From contig NW_002060948.1 of the NCBI RefSeq assembly GCF_000150275.1, positions 1,353,328 through 1,417,327 of the forward strand: DNA of 64,000 nucleotides. The letters run 5' to 3'. A model generated the notes under the pieces. The model worked only from the letters and a program-made list of their open reading frames with translations, made no database searches and was not told the DNA's origin. This DNA is from Trichoplax adhaerens. Taxonomy: Eukaryota; Placozoa; Uniplacotomia; Trichoplacea; Trichoplacidae. Positions within the stretch are counted from its first letter, which is position 1, and every line of letters begins with the position of its first letter. Both the position numbers and the translations under genes were made by a program. This document shows positions 1-13,780 of this stretch, one piece after another.

Positions 1-3000
1 CGAGTAGATAATAATTAATCTATAGTAAACTCACCGATCATCGGTCTTATTGTATTAGAACTAACGCACGTTGTAAAAATGGATGTTATTTGGCAGCATA
101 CTTGGATAGACTTTCTACCATATTTGCTAAGTAGAATAAGGCAGTGTCTAACAAGTATTCCAAGTTGGAAGAATAGGCCTACATTAGCAATTTATTATAC
201 CTTATCATCAACATTGCTACTTCTAATGATCAAAAGTAAATACAAGTCTACCTATTCTATATTTTTCTACCGCCAAATCATGTCAACACCATCGATGGCC
301 ATTTTTACTCTAAATAGATAGTATGCATGAGAGACAAGTAGTTGCACATTTAAAACAATGTCTTGAATTGAGTCTGCCGCGTGTGTATAGCTCCTTCTAT
401 TAAAATTAACAAATATACGATACTTTATCAAGTCTTTTCTACCCATGTATTGTTATTTATTCAGTTTACAACGTAATAAAGTAAACTTAACAAACAATTA
501 GTTTCCAGAGTTCTTCAATGTCGGAACCAATTAATATCAACAATAAAATTTCGAATTGGCGAATAGATGTTGTTTGAACAGGTCATCAAAAGGCGTAAAA
601 ATACAACAACTATCACAGCAACTATATTGCTATCTTATTTATTTTTATCCGTTTCGTATTTGTATCGGTAAAGCATCTTAACAAGTTTCGTTGATGAAGA
701 GATCTAGCAACAGATGTCTAGTAGTTATCATGCACATATCATATTACGGCAATAATCTTAATGAAACGATGACCATTGTATATCACTAAATCATCAGCAA
801 TGAAGCTATAGCTATGACTGCTTCCATGACAATAAACTTATATAATCACTGACTACTACCTTGCTATCTTAATAAAATAATCAATTATGATTGCAATATT
901 AAATATTGAACTGAAATGACTTTGTAACTCCTAATCGAAATGTATTAGATTTTACTATGTGAAATATCATAGCTTAGACTATAGCCTTAAAGAATGCTAG
1001 TTGAATTCGTGGAACAGTTCTGTGGTATTTTAAATAAATTAGTGCAGATACGAGTTAAGTAATAAAAAAGCGACATTTTACAAGCTACTCTCAGAGTAAC
1101 TGTTGTGTGAGTCAATACGTAAAGAATTAGATACATAACAAAGTACCCATCAGATAGAGATCTATCTCCCATCTCATCATTATAATTATTAATCGAATTA
1201 GGTAGTTTCAAAGTTGTATATCGTCAAATAAGGCAATAAATATAAGCAAAGTACCAACAACCTTTTAAAATAAACTATAAGTAGAAGAGTAAATCGATGA
1301 TACAGAAAAATACTTGTAGCCAAATAGGTTATAAGCGGAACATGTACAACGTTGTACTACTGATTCACAATAGCCTTAATATACTGTATACTGTACAGTA
1401 TAATGATTTTGCGTAGTTGTTATACGAATTAGAATAAGCTAACTAGGCATGACTAGAACAAAATAATATCTCAAGCCAACATTGACGTCTAAATTAAGCC
1501 TTATTAAGCGCCATTCAACTGGAAGAGAATATGCACCTATAATTATAATAGTTTGCATTGCTTAATTTGGCGCAATAGTAACGTAGTCATAGTGACATTG
1601 ACAGGCAGAGAAATACCACTTCCAAGTCTTGTTCAGAAAAGTATTCATGATTTATCAATACTATATTAAGTATCTAATATCTAACGATAACATACTCACC
1701 ATTAACAAAAGTATCAGCATAGAAAAAATTTCATACAAGTAAGAAGTAAAAATGAGCCGGCATCCAACTTGCTATATAAGCCTAGCAAAATTTGATTCTA
1801 ACTGGCAAAGAATAGATAACGTCGTTGTGGTAATTAATCGGATTGGCAAGTTATGAAACACTTAGGTATTAATAATAGTCAACACATAAGAAAAAATCTT
1901 ATAATTTAAAAAAAGCTAATATCAAACTCTTAGTTGAGTCTTGGTAATCCTTACACTAGCGCCCTATATCACTATGTCCCACGGCAAGCGGTTGCATATA
2001 AAGCTATAGGTAACTTGCACAGCCATTTTCTAGCAATATCAAAACTTATTAGGCTAATTTCTGAGCCACGGTATCCTTGATCTAGGCAACTATGTATTCA
2101 TAGAAACCCACAGCACTACTATAAATATTTAATCTATAAATTACAAGCACCTCGTACAACTTGAGAAAAAATATTATTTTGGATCAAGAAATTAAACTAA
2201 ACGTATCCTTCGGCTTATTTAAGTTCTGATAGCCTTGACCTAGGTAAATAGAAACTGGACACTACTACTACTAACATTGGTTTTAACTAAAACTAGTACT
2301 GTACGTGTTCGTAGGGTAACTCTGTGCTGTGATTCTTTACGGTTTCAAATCAGGACATTGAACTTATAGTTTACCTAGACATCTCGATTTAATAGAGTAT
2401 TTACTTCATTGATATAAAGTTATAAATAAAATGGTTTTGTTATTTTTACAGACAAAATATTAATACTAAGCCTAAAGTTTAGTCTAAATATCCCCTGATT
2501 AAAATGGAAATGGAAAATTTTTAACCTCTCTAATCTACATTGATTAATCTAAAATTATGGCGTGATTTGAGATGTGATCTTTTACGGTTGAAAGTTTTAC
2601 TTCATGCAATAGTCTGTGCTTGATTTCTTTAGTTAGATAAATGAAAATGCGTATCATCACTAATATGCATGATTAGCTTAAAATGCATACTTAGCTTGTA
2701 TAAGAATGCCTCGCGATTCAAAAACTACCAGGGATATCTCGATAATAAAATAAGAGAAACTACCACCAAATTTATCGCTCAGCTTTGGTATACGTAATTT
2801 AGATTATATACGCGTAAGCAGCACTACCATCGTACTTTATACGTATTCTGTAATCTAAATTATAGTATAGCTATGCAAAGCATTTTTTTACCGTTTCTAG
2901 AATTAGTACGATATCTAAATTTACAGTTTAGCCTTGGCCGCCATGATTTCCACAGCTGGATGTGATAGTGTCATTATACTACGTCGGTTAGTCTAAAATT

Positions 3001-4634
3001 ACAGTCTAAAATCGCTTATGATAGCACTTACACTACTAGGTCAAGAGCTTAGTGCCTCTTAATTATTTGCTTTATAGTATTAAAAACTTTCAGAAGTACT
3101 AAATTTATCATACTGGATAGTACTTCAAAATAGCGTCCATCATGTAAGACATGACAATAATTTCTTTAGTGGAAAACGATCTTACTATCTAATAGCAACT
3201 GACAAATAATTGAATCATAGACATCTTGGAAGTATGAGAAACATGGGAAATTTCATTTAATTCCTATTAAAGGAAGTAAGTATTGTAAAGATTCAAAAGC
3301 AGCTTCCGATCTTCTTTATAAACAGTATAAATGGTGAACAATCACCATCATATTATCATAGTAAATTACCATCAAAACAAGAAAAATCTAAAGACAAAAT
3401 TTGGGTATTATCATACAGTAAAGTAGATATTACATATTGCATAAATTGATTTTCAATAATGAAAGGAATATAATCATAGTGAACAATATTGGAATAATAT
3501 AGCAAACATCCGACGAATTTATATATCAAGTATTATATTCTAACTGAATCGATGAGGATGAGCTTGATTAATACAATCTCTTTTGCTCCTACCGATGTAT
3601 ATTAATATAAACTAAAATTTACGTATCGCACTTATCAAAGTAATTTTATGTCACGATTGAATTATATTTGTATTCGAAGCTATTTTCCAATAACGAAGTA
3701 AAATGTAGAAAGCCACAATTTATGCCTACAGATTCCAAAGGCTAGCTTTTTACTATTGGAAATTTAAAGTCTAAATTAATACTAAGCTACGCTTTCAGTC
3801 GATATACCTATAAACAAATATTAACGACTGTTTTAAACGGAATGACATCTAGTTAAAGTCCAAAAGAAATTCAATTATAACCGATTCCTTTTTTCCCTTC
3901 TTCATCGTATTAATTTTAGTGCCAATAAATAATAATAAATTAGTCAAATAGTAGCCAACGGGGCTATTATCAAAGGTTTCGATACTAAAAGTAACATTAA
4001 ATAAACATAGAAACGGCTAAAAATCAACGATTGTTGGACCTTTCACAATAGGGCCTAGTTAATGATTGAGCTACCTTAGAAATATTATGTACTATCGCAC
4101 GATATAAGCATCAAAGTTAACAATTCTTTAACTAGACAAATTTCAATTTATTTACTGTGATGGAACAGTTCGTGATGAAAATAGATACAAAAAAATTGAG
4201 CGTATTACTTAGCGAAAACGTTTGGAGCTATTTTCAACCCATTTCACTGGAAATCAATCTAGTGTACGATAGTTTATTTTGGGGCATTTATTACCATAAT
4301 GAAAGCTTGCCAAGCGGCGTAATAAAACTGTAATATATGTAGATTATAACGTAGGGATAAAGATGCACAGTATAGTATTTTCTATTATTTTATCATTCAA
4401 TAGTCCAATTTCACGGTTAACAATAAAATCCGAACTTTAAAATCTTATCCTACTGTTATAGTCTTAACTTTCAGTTGCCTATTTTTTTTTTATCGCATTT
4501 ACAATTGGCAGTATTACCATTATTATTTTTCTTTCCCTTGTCTTGATATTTTTGAAATTCTATTTGTGATTATTCAATCTTTATCAGTTTATCCCACCTA
4601 CTGATACAAGATATTCTCCTTCTGTTTGGTAAAT
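1..4634. other. AT-rich intergenic region, no gene recognised
   Basis: Only short open frames without recognisable similarity or splice context are present. An open frame at 79-321 (+) encodes an 80-residue peptide with no motif I know. A diverged direct repeat is visible around 2040-2360 and is listed separately. A single GTAC palindrome occurs near 1385-1402. Part of the left side could hold unrecognised untranslated exons of the bHLH gene's neighbour, but nothing in the sequence supports that. Confidence 0.6.
2040..2360. repeat. diverged direct repeat, unit about 161 bp
   Basis: The string CCTTGATCTAGG near 2072 recurs as CCTTGACCTAGG near 2233. Both are followed by a GAAACCCACAGCACTACTA / GAAACTGGACACTACTACTA type segment. 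The offset is about 161 bp. Identity is patchy, so this is an old duplication. Related fragments (CACTACTA, TCTAAATTACAGT) may continue to about 3060. Confidence 0.4.
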
Positions 4635-5645
4635 TTAGCGATAATTTTCTTTCTCTGTTAATTGGCGGTAGAAATTAGTTCGAACACGTTTTTCATCTGC
4701 CCTGTCTTTTTCGTTTCTCCATTGACCTTTTTCTAAATCAGCGCGTCTTTGATCATCTTCTTGTAATAACTCACTTAATGCACTAATATATCTCATGGCT
4801 AGACGTAACGTTGTCAACTTGGTTAATTTACCATCTTTGGGATAATAAGGTACAAGACGTCTTAATTCTTCAAAAGCTATATTCATTTTGGACATGCGAC
4901 TTCGTTCTCGAGCATTGGCTTTTAATCGTCGATATTTTGTCATAGAATGTAATCGACCATTGGTAGGATGATGAGAAGGGTTAATGTCTCGATTTTCTTC
5001 ATTGCCACCAATACAACTGTCGCTATTATTGTGATGCTGTGATTCATGATGGTTATTATTAGCACCAGCGCTATGAGTATACTGTGTTGTTGGTGGCTGA
5101 TGTTGATGATGATGATGCTGATGATGATGATGAAGATGAGATCCTTCGTCTTGTTGTGATGATAGACGGTGTGGATGTTGTATGTGAGGATGATATAAAG
5201 AACTAATAGAATTATGTTGTTGGCGTTGATCTTGATTGATGTCTTCTTGAGAATCATGAAGAGGAAGTCCATTAATGCTACGTGGCCTTAAATTATAGCT
5301 TACGTTATCTTGATGTAGACTAGTAGAAACCATAGAAGTTGCTGGAGTCGTCACAATCATTCTTCCTGTTGCTGGGCTAGTGATATGATGATCAGTAACA
5401 GTAGAATGAGTTGTTGATATTTTGGTTACTCCAGCGATGGCTGTTGTTGTACTACCATCACTTCTTGTATAAGAGCTTTTATTTGATAAGTAGTGGTCTA
5501 AATTTCGATCTTGATCCACTTTGTCAACACTAGCTGATTTAGGATGGCGATGATGAAGAGTATTACTGTCTTTTATCCCATTGTCAACATGTTTAGCGGC
5601 ATTTTTCTTTCCTTTAGATGAACTCTTTTCTATCGGTGGCATCAT
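4635..5645 (-). CDS. intronless group A bHLH transcription factor (atonal/Delilah-like)
   Basis: A single open exon encodes 336 residues. The bHLH domain is at residues 238-295: basic region [13 protein letters not shown] with the E-box-contacting Glu at about 247, helix 1 to about 264, a short loop (VPYYPKDGK) and helix 2 containing [25 protein letters not shown] plus a TLRLA-type helix 2 is typical of group A factors that bind E-boxes as heterodimers with E proteins. The family could be Delilah, atonal/neurogenin-like or another group A class; I cannot decide by eye. The long N-terminal half is low complexity: Ser/Thr/Asp-rich, then a His/Gln-rich stretch at about 145-205. A charged tail of about 40 residues follows helix 2. 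The start is the double Met at the 5' end of the open frame. It lies beside a 14 kb gene-free region, which would suit developmental regulation. Confidence 0.9.
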   Translation of the reverse strand: MMPPIEKSSSKGKKNAAKHVDNGIKDSNTLHHRHPKSASVDKVDQDRNLDHYLSNKSSYTRSDGSTTTAIAGVTKISTTHSTVTDHHITSPATGRMIVTTPATSMVSTSLHQDNVSYNLRPRSINGLPLHDSQEDINQDQRQQHNSISSLYHPHIQHPHRLSSQQDEGSHLHHHHQHHHHQHQPPTTQYTHSAGANNNHHESQHHNNSDSCIGGNEENRDINPSHHPTNGRLHSMTKYRRLKANARERSRMSKMNIAFEELRRLVPYYPKDGKLTKLTTLRLAMRYISALSELLQEDDQRRADLEKGQWRNEKDRADEKRVRTNFYRQLTEKENYR

Positions 5646-8600
5646 GGCGTAAATTAAAAATTACAACGATACCAGGATCTATTTCAATACTGTGATAGTA
5701 ATAGCAAATGTTAATCAATAATTTGTATTATCTATGTATCTTGATAAAATTTTGAACAGAATGAGTCTTTATCCCTATATGAAATAGATTGAAAGAAGAG
5801 GAAATTATTTATCTACAATAAGGAAATTTATAGCCCTCTAAATTGACATCGTCTCGATCTACTTATAGCCGTAATGTAAAAATAATACAATTCTTTTTTT
5901 TATTTACTGCAAAATGATTAATTCAATATTCAATTCTATTTTCGACTTGATGATATAATCAATTCTGCATCAACTGGCCGATATATTGTGGCGTATTGAA
6001 CAGATTTTAAATTGTTCTAGATAACGATCCTGATCTAAATATCAGTCCTTCATGGTATAGGGCGATAGACAGCTCGAAAGTGAGAATTGATTTACCTCTC
6101 TACAGCAACGTTTGTTGTCAACCTGTCGATAATCAATAGCTAACAGCGAATTTTTTCTTCCTCTTTCCACGATGGATAATAGTTACAGCACGAAGCTAGC
6201 GCTATCACTGCTTGAACTACCGATACAATTGGCAGTGAATTGATTGATCAATTTTTCTTCAAGCGGATCTTTTTTTTCTCTCCTTTTTTAATTTTCTTAC
6301 TCTCCACTCTGACTCCGTCCAACGATTCCCTTTCTGTGTCTCAATTGCAATAAAGTGATTCCTTTTTAAACAACTTTTGTTCTACTGATGTTGATATTCT
6401 CATCATCAATTACGTGTAACTAATGAAGTAAATCAATAGAGTCATGCTAGTCATGCTTTTCCTATTCAAATAATAGACAGTAGAAGTAATCGATCGCTTG
6501 AGACAGCGTTCAATCAATACCTATTGGGATTTTTCTTTTTTTCTTTCTCTCAAATATCATCCATAATATTATCCATACGAGTATTGTTTCCAGTTCCAGT
6601 TAGCCACTCACTATCCAATCCATGCTATAATAAACAATTCAACTTGAAAATTAAACAGTAGTAAGTCAATGATTTGCGAACAAAAGTAAGGAATCATCTA
6701 CATGCCATTTTAAACAAAGAGGAAGGAATATATTGTCAAATGACAATCAATCAATCTAGCCAAGTGGATTTGAAATGAGTATTGTTAACGTATTGATTTG
6801 ATTGATCATTGATATTGGCAAGTGCTAGTTACGCAACCAACGATTCTTATAAGCTTGCAATAGTTCTCATTCGACAGCTTAACGACAGGCTTTCATACCA
6901 TCCATCATTCTGTCACTAGCATAAAGACTTTGCATTCAAAAAGTATTGTATTTTCTTCTTTCTCTCAATCAAGGTTTAGGATTAGATGGAGAACGTAATG
7001 GAATTTGACAGATATTGTCTTTCTTGATCGACATGGAGAGGTAGAAAATTGTCAAAAGAAACAGATAAAAAAAAATTGGAAATCACCTCAATTTTCCCCT
7101 GATCTCTACAGCCCTTTTCTACTATGCCATAGTAAAGGATGATATCATCCTCGCCAAATTCCCTGAAGGCATTTTCCATCATATCCGTTCTCAACCTCAA
7201 CAATACCATTAATAAAATTAATTTCATCTTTCTCTCTCGACAACTTAATAGAGTAAAAATGGATCGACTGAAAGAAAAATTAATTTTATTATCAATGATA
7301 GTTAATCATCCATTTTCAACGATACATGCATTGATTCTGTAATCAGAATGGAGAAAAGTAGCTTCTAAATTACGGATATGATGCATAATTCAATTTACGT
7401 TAATCTACGGTGTTATTTTTGGCATACTCTAATTGAGAGAAAAAGTATGCCATTCTATAGGAGTATATCGACTTAAAATAAGGCTTTGATTGATTGTTTC
7501 TTCCCCTTCTTTTAGCGAAGAATAATATCAACAGTCATAACGAAAAAGTTGATTTTTTTCCCACCCTGAATAATTTACAAGTCAACATTGAGATAGTTAA
7601 AGTTTGGCGTTTTCCTTCTTTTTTTAATATCAATTCCACGTAATCATCACTCCAATTCAAATTATACCGTAATCATCGTCGTGAGTTCAACTCACTAAAG
7701 GCCAATAAACATGTATGTCATCATTTTATTTTCATTCCTATTGCAACTGTTGCAACTTTCTTCAATATTTATATACCGTCGAATATTCGAAGGATAAAAT
7801 TAGAATTGAATCAAGCAAGAAATGTCGACAACAGTATTTCATATAACACTCATGAAGAGTTACTATAGCACGGTATGCGTTTAAAAAGTAATTTTCCTTT
7901 TAATAATTTCAAAATATGGGAGAAAAAACGAGAAGAGCATAAGTTTGATTTTAATTGAATCATCTTGTCAATTGTTGATGCTCTTTCTGTCGTCATGGAT
8001 GACATTGAAAATTCAATGATAGACACGCGCAACAGCGTAATGAAGATGGAGATAGCGAAAGAAAACGATTAAATGATTTATCCTATCGTCTGTCGTGGAA
8101 ATTTTATTTTTCTTCTTTTAATTGTATATTGATATCATTGTTATTATTATTCTCGGTAGGTAGCCGTATCTTTGTCCTGATCGACGGCTGTTGTACTCCA
8201 TGTTATTAGTAGGAGATTTACAGACAGTCGCTATGATTACGCATTGATATTATTTATAAACCTTGCAATTCTCTCAGGATCATTATCCTCTTTTCAAATT
8301 GATATCCACGCCAATAATTTCTCCATTCTCATCATAATCAAAGAGTTTAAATTACTCCTCGACATCATTAATCATATTGCAACAATAGTTTAGAAAGAAA
8401 GAAAGAAAAAATGAAAGTTGCTATGCGTAGCCCTTTTCATTCACCCATTCAAAACAAGCGTGATGGCCGTTGTATAGGCTATATAGCCACACGATTGTCT
8501 TGACTTTAGCAATCATACAATCTCTTCTTTTACGTAACATGTAAATTAATTTAATAAAAGGCGTCGATGCTATAATTATACATGCCGATAGCAAAATCAA

Positions 8601-10859
8601 TCCAACTATACATGTCTATCTACCCAAACACAAACAAATTGCCCAAGGATAAACACCTATTGGTTTAGTCTACTTTGAAAGTGAATACAACTCTTCTGTA
8701 ATCCATGACTATTGATTTGGAAATCAGTCCTATCAAAAATCAATAATTCAAATTGCTAAAAGGTCAAAGAACAAGTTGATTCATAAGTATTGAGAGCGAA
8801 ATAACATCATTGATTTCAGTAGACAGCACATAAAATCACTCAACAAATCAATCTTCCACTAATAACTGGAAAGTGATTAACACAATTTTTTTTCAATGGT
8901 GACAAAATGCCTTGATTAACTTGATTATTAATTTCTTTGATTTTATTTTTAAATGGATCTAGGTAAGAAATCAATGAATAAACAATTGCTCTTAAATTAT
9001 CTTCAATCTATTTTGTATAAGATCAGTGAAGATGGGGGAGGCTATGGCAATCTAGTCATTGCGATAGCGCTATTTAGACAAACAATACGACACTCTTAAA
9101 AAAACTGTCACTAAAATAGCTGTCAGAAACGATCAATTTTTTATTCTGTATATATTAATTAATAATCCTGTTAGATCTGTAATTTCTCTTAAATATCATT
9201 TTTTTTCAAGTCATTATAATGTCCTAAACAGAAGTAAAGAAATGAACGAAACACAAAGCACATCAGTAAACTGACTCTATTCGGAATTAGAAGTCGCCAC
9301 CAATTTGATCCATTGCCCAGCATCACGTAAACCGTCTCTTTGTTGAACGCTTTTAACTTTCGACGACTTAAAGCATAGTCAATTGTCATTTGGCAAGACA
9401 GTATAATTAATGAATTGTTCAAAATTATAGAAAAGAAGTGGATTGATTGTTTTATGGCTAAGGACCGAATTTGTAATGCTATTAGCCATCACGGCCAATT
9501 TAAAATCACCTTGAGGTCATGACGATTTGCAAGAAAATTTACAAGACAATTTATCTTGTATCAATCAAACTTGATATCCACATCACTATCCCAGATTAGA
9601 ATCCATTTTACAGTATATGGGAATAAATTTCCTAGTAAAATTAAGCCTATTCTGCTGTTCTGGCACTTACATGATACTGTAGATCAATTGATTCAAATTT
9701 TCCCTAAACTATCGCATTCCATTATCACACTGTGGCTTTAAAGTTGCAACATAAATCGGTAATTTTAAGTATCCAACTCATCGCCATACTGCATTTATTA
9801 AAATTAAATTAATATTTTCTCTCATTTTGCCAGCGTGTAAAAGGGCTACTAAATACTTTCGTAGTCCTTAACTTGGCACACACTAGATCTTTGCTGCGTT
9901 AATTAATATTCCTATTCCTCATCATTTAATTAAGCGATGTGTAAAATGACTACGAAACTCTTCCGTAATCCTTCGCTGCACCTATGGCAGATCTTTCTGC
10001 ATACGGGAATAAAGATCACAGCACCATTCAATTCATTTTCACTGTTATTGCATATATAGAGTGCTGTAGCATATCTCGAATAGATTAATTTATTTTATTT
10101 TTGTTAACTATCGTATAGCATAATCACGATATGGTTTAAAGAATTAATAAACCGGTAATTCATATATCTAACTACCACGCATAAGGTAAAGAATGATATT
10201 ACGGTGATCTTTGCAGTTTAAAAATAGAACAAGAAATATTTATCATTATCAGTGCAATGCTGTTAACTTTAACTGCTATCTGTTTGCTGGACTAATTTCA
10301 TTACTCTATCATAATATTCAGTGCCTTAATGTAAGTTAGAAAGGCACTACCTCTCTATCAAATCAGTTTTAGAATATATTTATAAGATTGCAAAATCATC
10401 ACCAATTCTGCTGAACTTGAATTTTACCTTATAAAATGGTAACATGACTGCAACTAAAATCGTTACTGCAGTAAATTATCCCTTAGCTAAAGCCTATTTT
10501 GTTTCGTACCAGCAATTAAGATATCCCATTATTATAGGGATGGATCTCCATCTAAACACAAATTTTAGATTTGATGGCTCTCTCTTCTACTAATTCAATT
10601 TTAATTGTAAGTACAACATTCGCGGCACAATCCTTCAGTCAAGTTTAAATTCACATTGGTGACCTACTGATATATTAGCAAATCGAAAATACCTGTTTTG
10701 ATAAGATCTTGATGCAATCTAAAGAATGGACAGCAAACATCTGAAATTTGATGACAATGTGATTGAAATAATCCGTCAACATTGATTCCAATCTTAAGAA
10801 AAAGCTTAAATTCTAGCATTATAACTAAAGGTTTTACCTTGTCTAACCTAAACCGATTT
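5646..10859. other. gene-free region upstream of the bHLH gene
   Basis: No exon chain could be built. The part from about 5700 to 9100 looks less repetitive than the DNA further right, with many pyrimidine-rich runs (for example 6240-6320 and 6530-6560), and lies directly upstream of the minus-strand bHLH start. It is therefore the natural place for its promoter, 5' UTR and enhancers. That is inference from position; no specific site is demonstrated. Confidence 0.4.
9834..10000. repeat. diverged direct repeat, offset about 105 bp
   Basis: A segment running GTGTAAAAGGGCTACTAAA, then TCGTAGTCCTTA, then AGATCTTTGCTGC recurs about 105 bp downstream as GTGTAAAATGACTACGAAA, TCCGTAATCCTT and AGATCTTTCTGC. 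The two copies differ by many substitutions and small indels. No coding capacity is seen. Confidence 0.45.
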
Positions 10860-11810
10860 AAAAAAAAAGCGATCTAAGGTTTCTTAGGTATGTGCAAATA
10901 TATCGAATCTATTCTTGATTTACATTTCCTTTCTCATGATATAATTATTAATCAATAAGACTCCCAATAGTGAGGTTAGTACTATTGATATAATATCTTT
11001 ATTTAATATAAATTAATTTGGGTACTTTCTTAAATACGCTAGTAAACCGTAGATTTATCTAATCTCTCTCGAGCTAGTGTTAGCCTTCTTATTTATACAA
11101 TTATAACCAACCAATTCTCAGAAAACACTCAAAGTAGTGACATTATTACTAATTCTATGTACTTATTTAATGTAACTTAGTTTGATGATGGCTTCTTAGG
11201 TACACTTGCAAACTTATTTAGTCTTATCCTTGATTTATGCTTTCTCATCACGCGATTGCCAATTAATTAATTTTAGAATAATCTCATAACACAGATATAA
11301 ATTAAATATTAACGGCATCGCCCAATTTATTTGCAATAGTTTTAAGAGTAATGGCAACTTTCTTAGTTATACTAGCGTACTATGAGATTATTTAATTTTA
11401 TCATTGGATTATGCTTTCCTTCTTATGATTGATATTTCATGGACTTTTCAAAAATACTCAAACGCGATTATGATATTGTTGCCATTACAATAGTGTCCTG
11501 GATCGCAATTGGACCCAGAATTAGTGACAGTCTCCTAGACATCCCAGCAAATTGTAAATCTGTTTAATAGTTACCTTGACAGATGCTTTCTCCATCATGT
11601 AATTAACTATTAATGAATTTCTGAATAGTCAAAACAATAACAACATTATTATGATACCACACTTCTAGAGGGGAATAGGAATTAAAATTAAAAGAAATTT
11701 CTTAAGTACGCTGCAGGTTTAATATCGCGCTACTATATCCTTGATTTACGTTTTTTCTTCATTACCAATGGCCTATCAGAAATTTTAGAAGTGATTACCA
11801 AATCACTTAG
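10860..11810. repeat. degenerate tandem array, about six units of roughly 165 bp
   Basis: A unit starting with a TTTCTTAGGTACRCTxGCAAA-like block, followed about 30-40 bases later by CCTTGATTTATGCTTTCTCATCATG and then AATTAATTA and an AxTTTTCTGAAxAxTC block, recurs near 10880, 11025, 11190, 11360, 11530 and 11697. Spacing is about 150-175 bp. The copies are strongly diverged, so this is an old minisatellite/satellite-like array. There are no open frames and no terminal inverted repeats. The unit length is close to a nucleosome repeat; whether that matters is unknown. Confidence 0.55.
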
Positions 11811-13589
11811 CCGGAGTAAATTGACTGATATTATCTTGACTATATAAAATAACTAATTATGAAAGAAACAAGTCGAATTCTTTCTTTGACAACTGAAATA
11901 TGCATCCAAAGAATCAATAATCAGATTAATCGAGCACGATATTTCCATTTTAGATATCTATTCTATACTTTTACAAGGCCTGCTATCGTTATCTTTAACT
12001 AGGCTTATAATTAATTCAACGTAATCTTATTTTTCTCGGTAAGACTTCATATATTAAGATTTACTTTGGAATGTCTAAGATAAAATAGTAGAGAGAATAC
12101 TCCTAGCTAGATTGTGCTTACCGACATAGAATTATCAGAAGAGATAATCTTACTGTGTTCTATAACTATGTCTAATAATAGTTATTGTATATCGTAATTA
12201 AGTTAACTTCGTTCCTTGGGAATTTTTACCAGTGATTGATTAAATTAACAGTGATTATTGTTAGCTAATAAGCGTTTCCAATCGTTAATAAATAAGCTAT
12301 CCAAATTAAAAACAATAAAATTTCCTTTAGCAAGTAAACAATTTCTGTAACTATTTTCATCTTGTATCAGTAAATCTGTAATAGATGGATATTGTTTGTT
12401 CTTACTTGGTATGCCAATACTTTCTTACCTTTCTATTTATTAACTGGTTAAAATAAAATTCAATCAAGAAATTAATGAAATGTGTAAATAAAAGCATAAA
12501 AAATTAGAATTTGAATACATGCTGCAGTAATAGAAAATGGCGGTGATACTGTATTACTCTATTAACCTAATGCAAAGTTGAAAAAATTATGATTCGAATG
12601 GCAGACTTTTAATAAAAATTTAATCAATCATTAGTAAATATTATCATAATGGTACGTAATAATAATCCGCAGAGGCGGAATCTTATCTTATTTTGACGAT
12701 GAATTTTTAATGTTTATGAATTGATTTTGTAATAGAATGATCGATCGTTGTAATATATACAATTCCCAGTTGCTAAGATAGTAAGATTGACTACTAAATA
12801 ATAGCCTTGTAGTGCTGGTAGATCGAGTTTTGATTCTTCTTAACAATTGTAATCTTTTAATTAAGTGTGGCCACATAGTAATCAAGATAATATACGGTAT
12901 AAATCTTAGTCTCGAGTATATTTACGAAGCTCAAGTTTGCGTTCAAGATGGAAAATTATCGCTTACGTATCATATCAATTCTTATAGCATTCACATTCAC
13001 GCTCAGATAGTTATTAATTGAAATTTTTTATCTAGTGTAGTATGACAACGCTGTTAGCTATTATTCTTGATATTCATTCACCACTTCCGAATTATTTCAA
13101 ATAACCCACATTGGCGAAAGAAGTGAAGAACCTAATTTATAGTAATCAATTAAGATAAGTATAACTAGAGTTAGTATAGCATTAATAATTTACGTCATGA
13201 TGACATCAATATGGAAAAATTATTATAATGATATAATCATAAACTGTTGATGACGGCTATAAAATAAATGAGAAGATAATCAAATCTTAAATGACTCTTG
13301 AATAGGATTGCTTCTAAATATAAATCATAATTGTTCAGTGACGTTGAGTCTACTATCGAGCAGATGTTATCTTATTAAAAGGGCTGAAATTAAACTTTAT
13401 GGTAAGTATCTTTGCTAATACATTACTAGACTAGTCTATTGGAAATGGGGTGTCTACAGGAGATGGCTGTTTTTGGGCCGGAAATGGCATAGAATAAATC
13501 TTATACCATCTCAATCAACAATCAAATAGAAATGGTGACAATTACCGAATATATTATCTTATGATATGTTCATTTTAAGAAGTAAATCT

Positions 13590-13780
13590 TAAATTATAGA
13601 GAAAAATCCAGTCAGCTTTTGCCTGAATAAAGAATGTATTATTTACGTTATCGAAATCAAAACATATCCAACATAAAATTCAATCCAAAATCAAATTAGA
13701 GAAAGATCAAGTCAGTTTATATTTGAATAAATAGTGTGTTATGCATATTATTCAGATCAAAACAAGTCTACATATGCCGG
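13590..13780. repeat. tandem duplication, unit about 98 bp
   Basis: A block GAGAAAAATCCAGTCAG, then CTGAATAAAGAATGTATTAT and ATCAAAACATATCCA, recurs about 98 bp later as GAGAAAGATCAAGTCAG, TTGAATAAATAGTGTGTTAT and ATCAAAACAAGTCTA. Two diverged copies in tandem. Confidence 0.55.

Noticed and set aside
79-321. 80-residue plus-strand open frame at the left edge
   Set aside because: No similarity, no splice context and composition like the surrounding AT-rich DNA.
6982-7227. 81-residue minus-strand open frame (MMENAFREFGEDDIILYYGI part) upstream of the bHLH gene
   Set aside because: It reads somewhat protein-like, but no family is recognised and no partner exon could be joined to it; it may be a 5' untranslated exon or chance.
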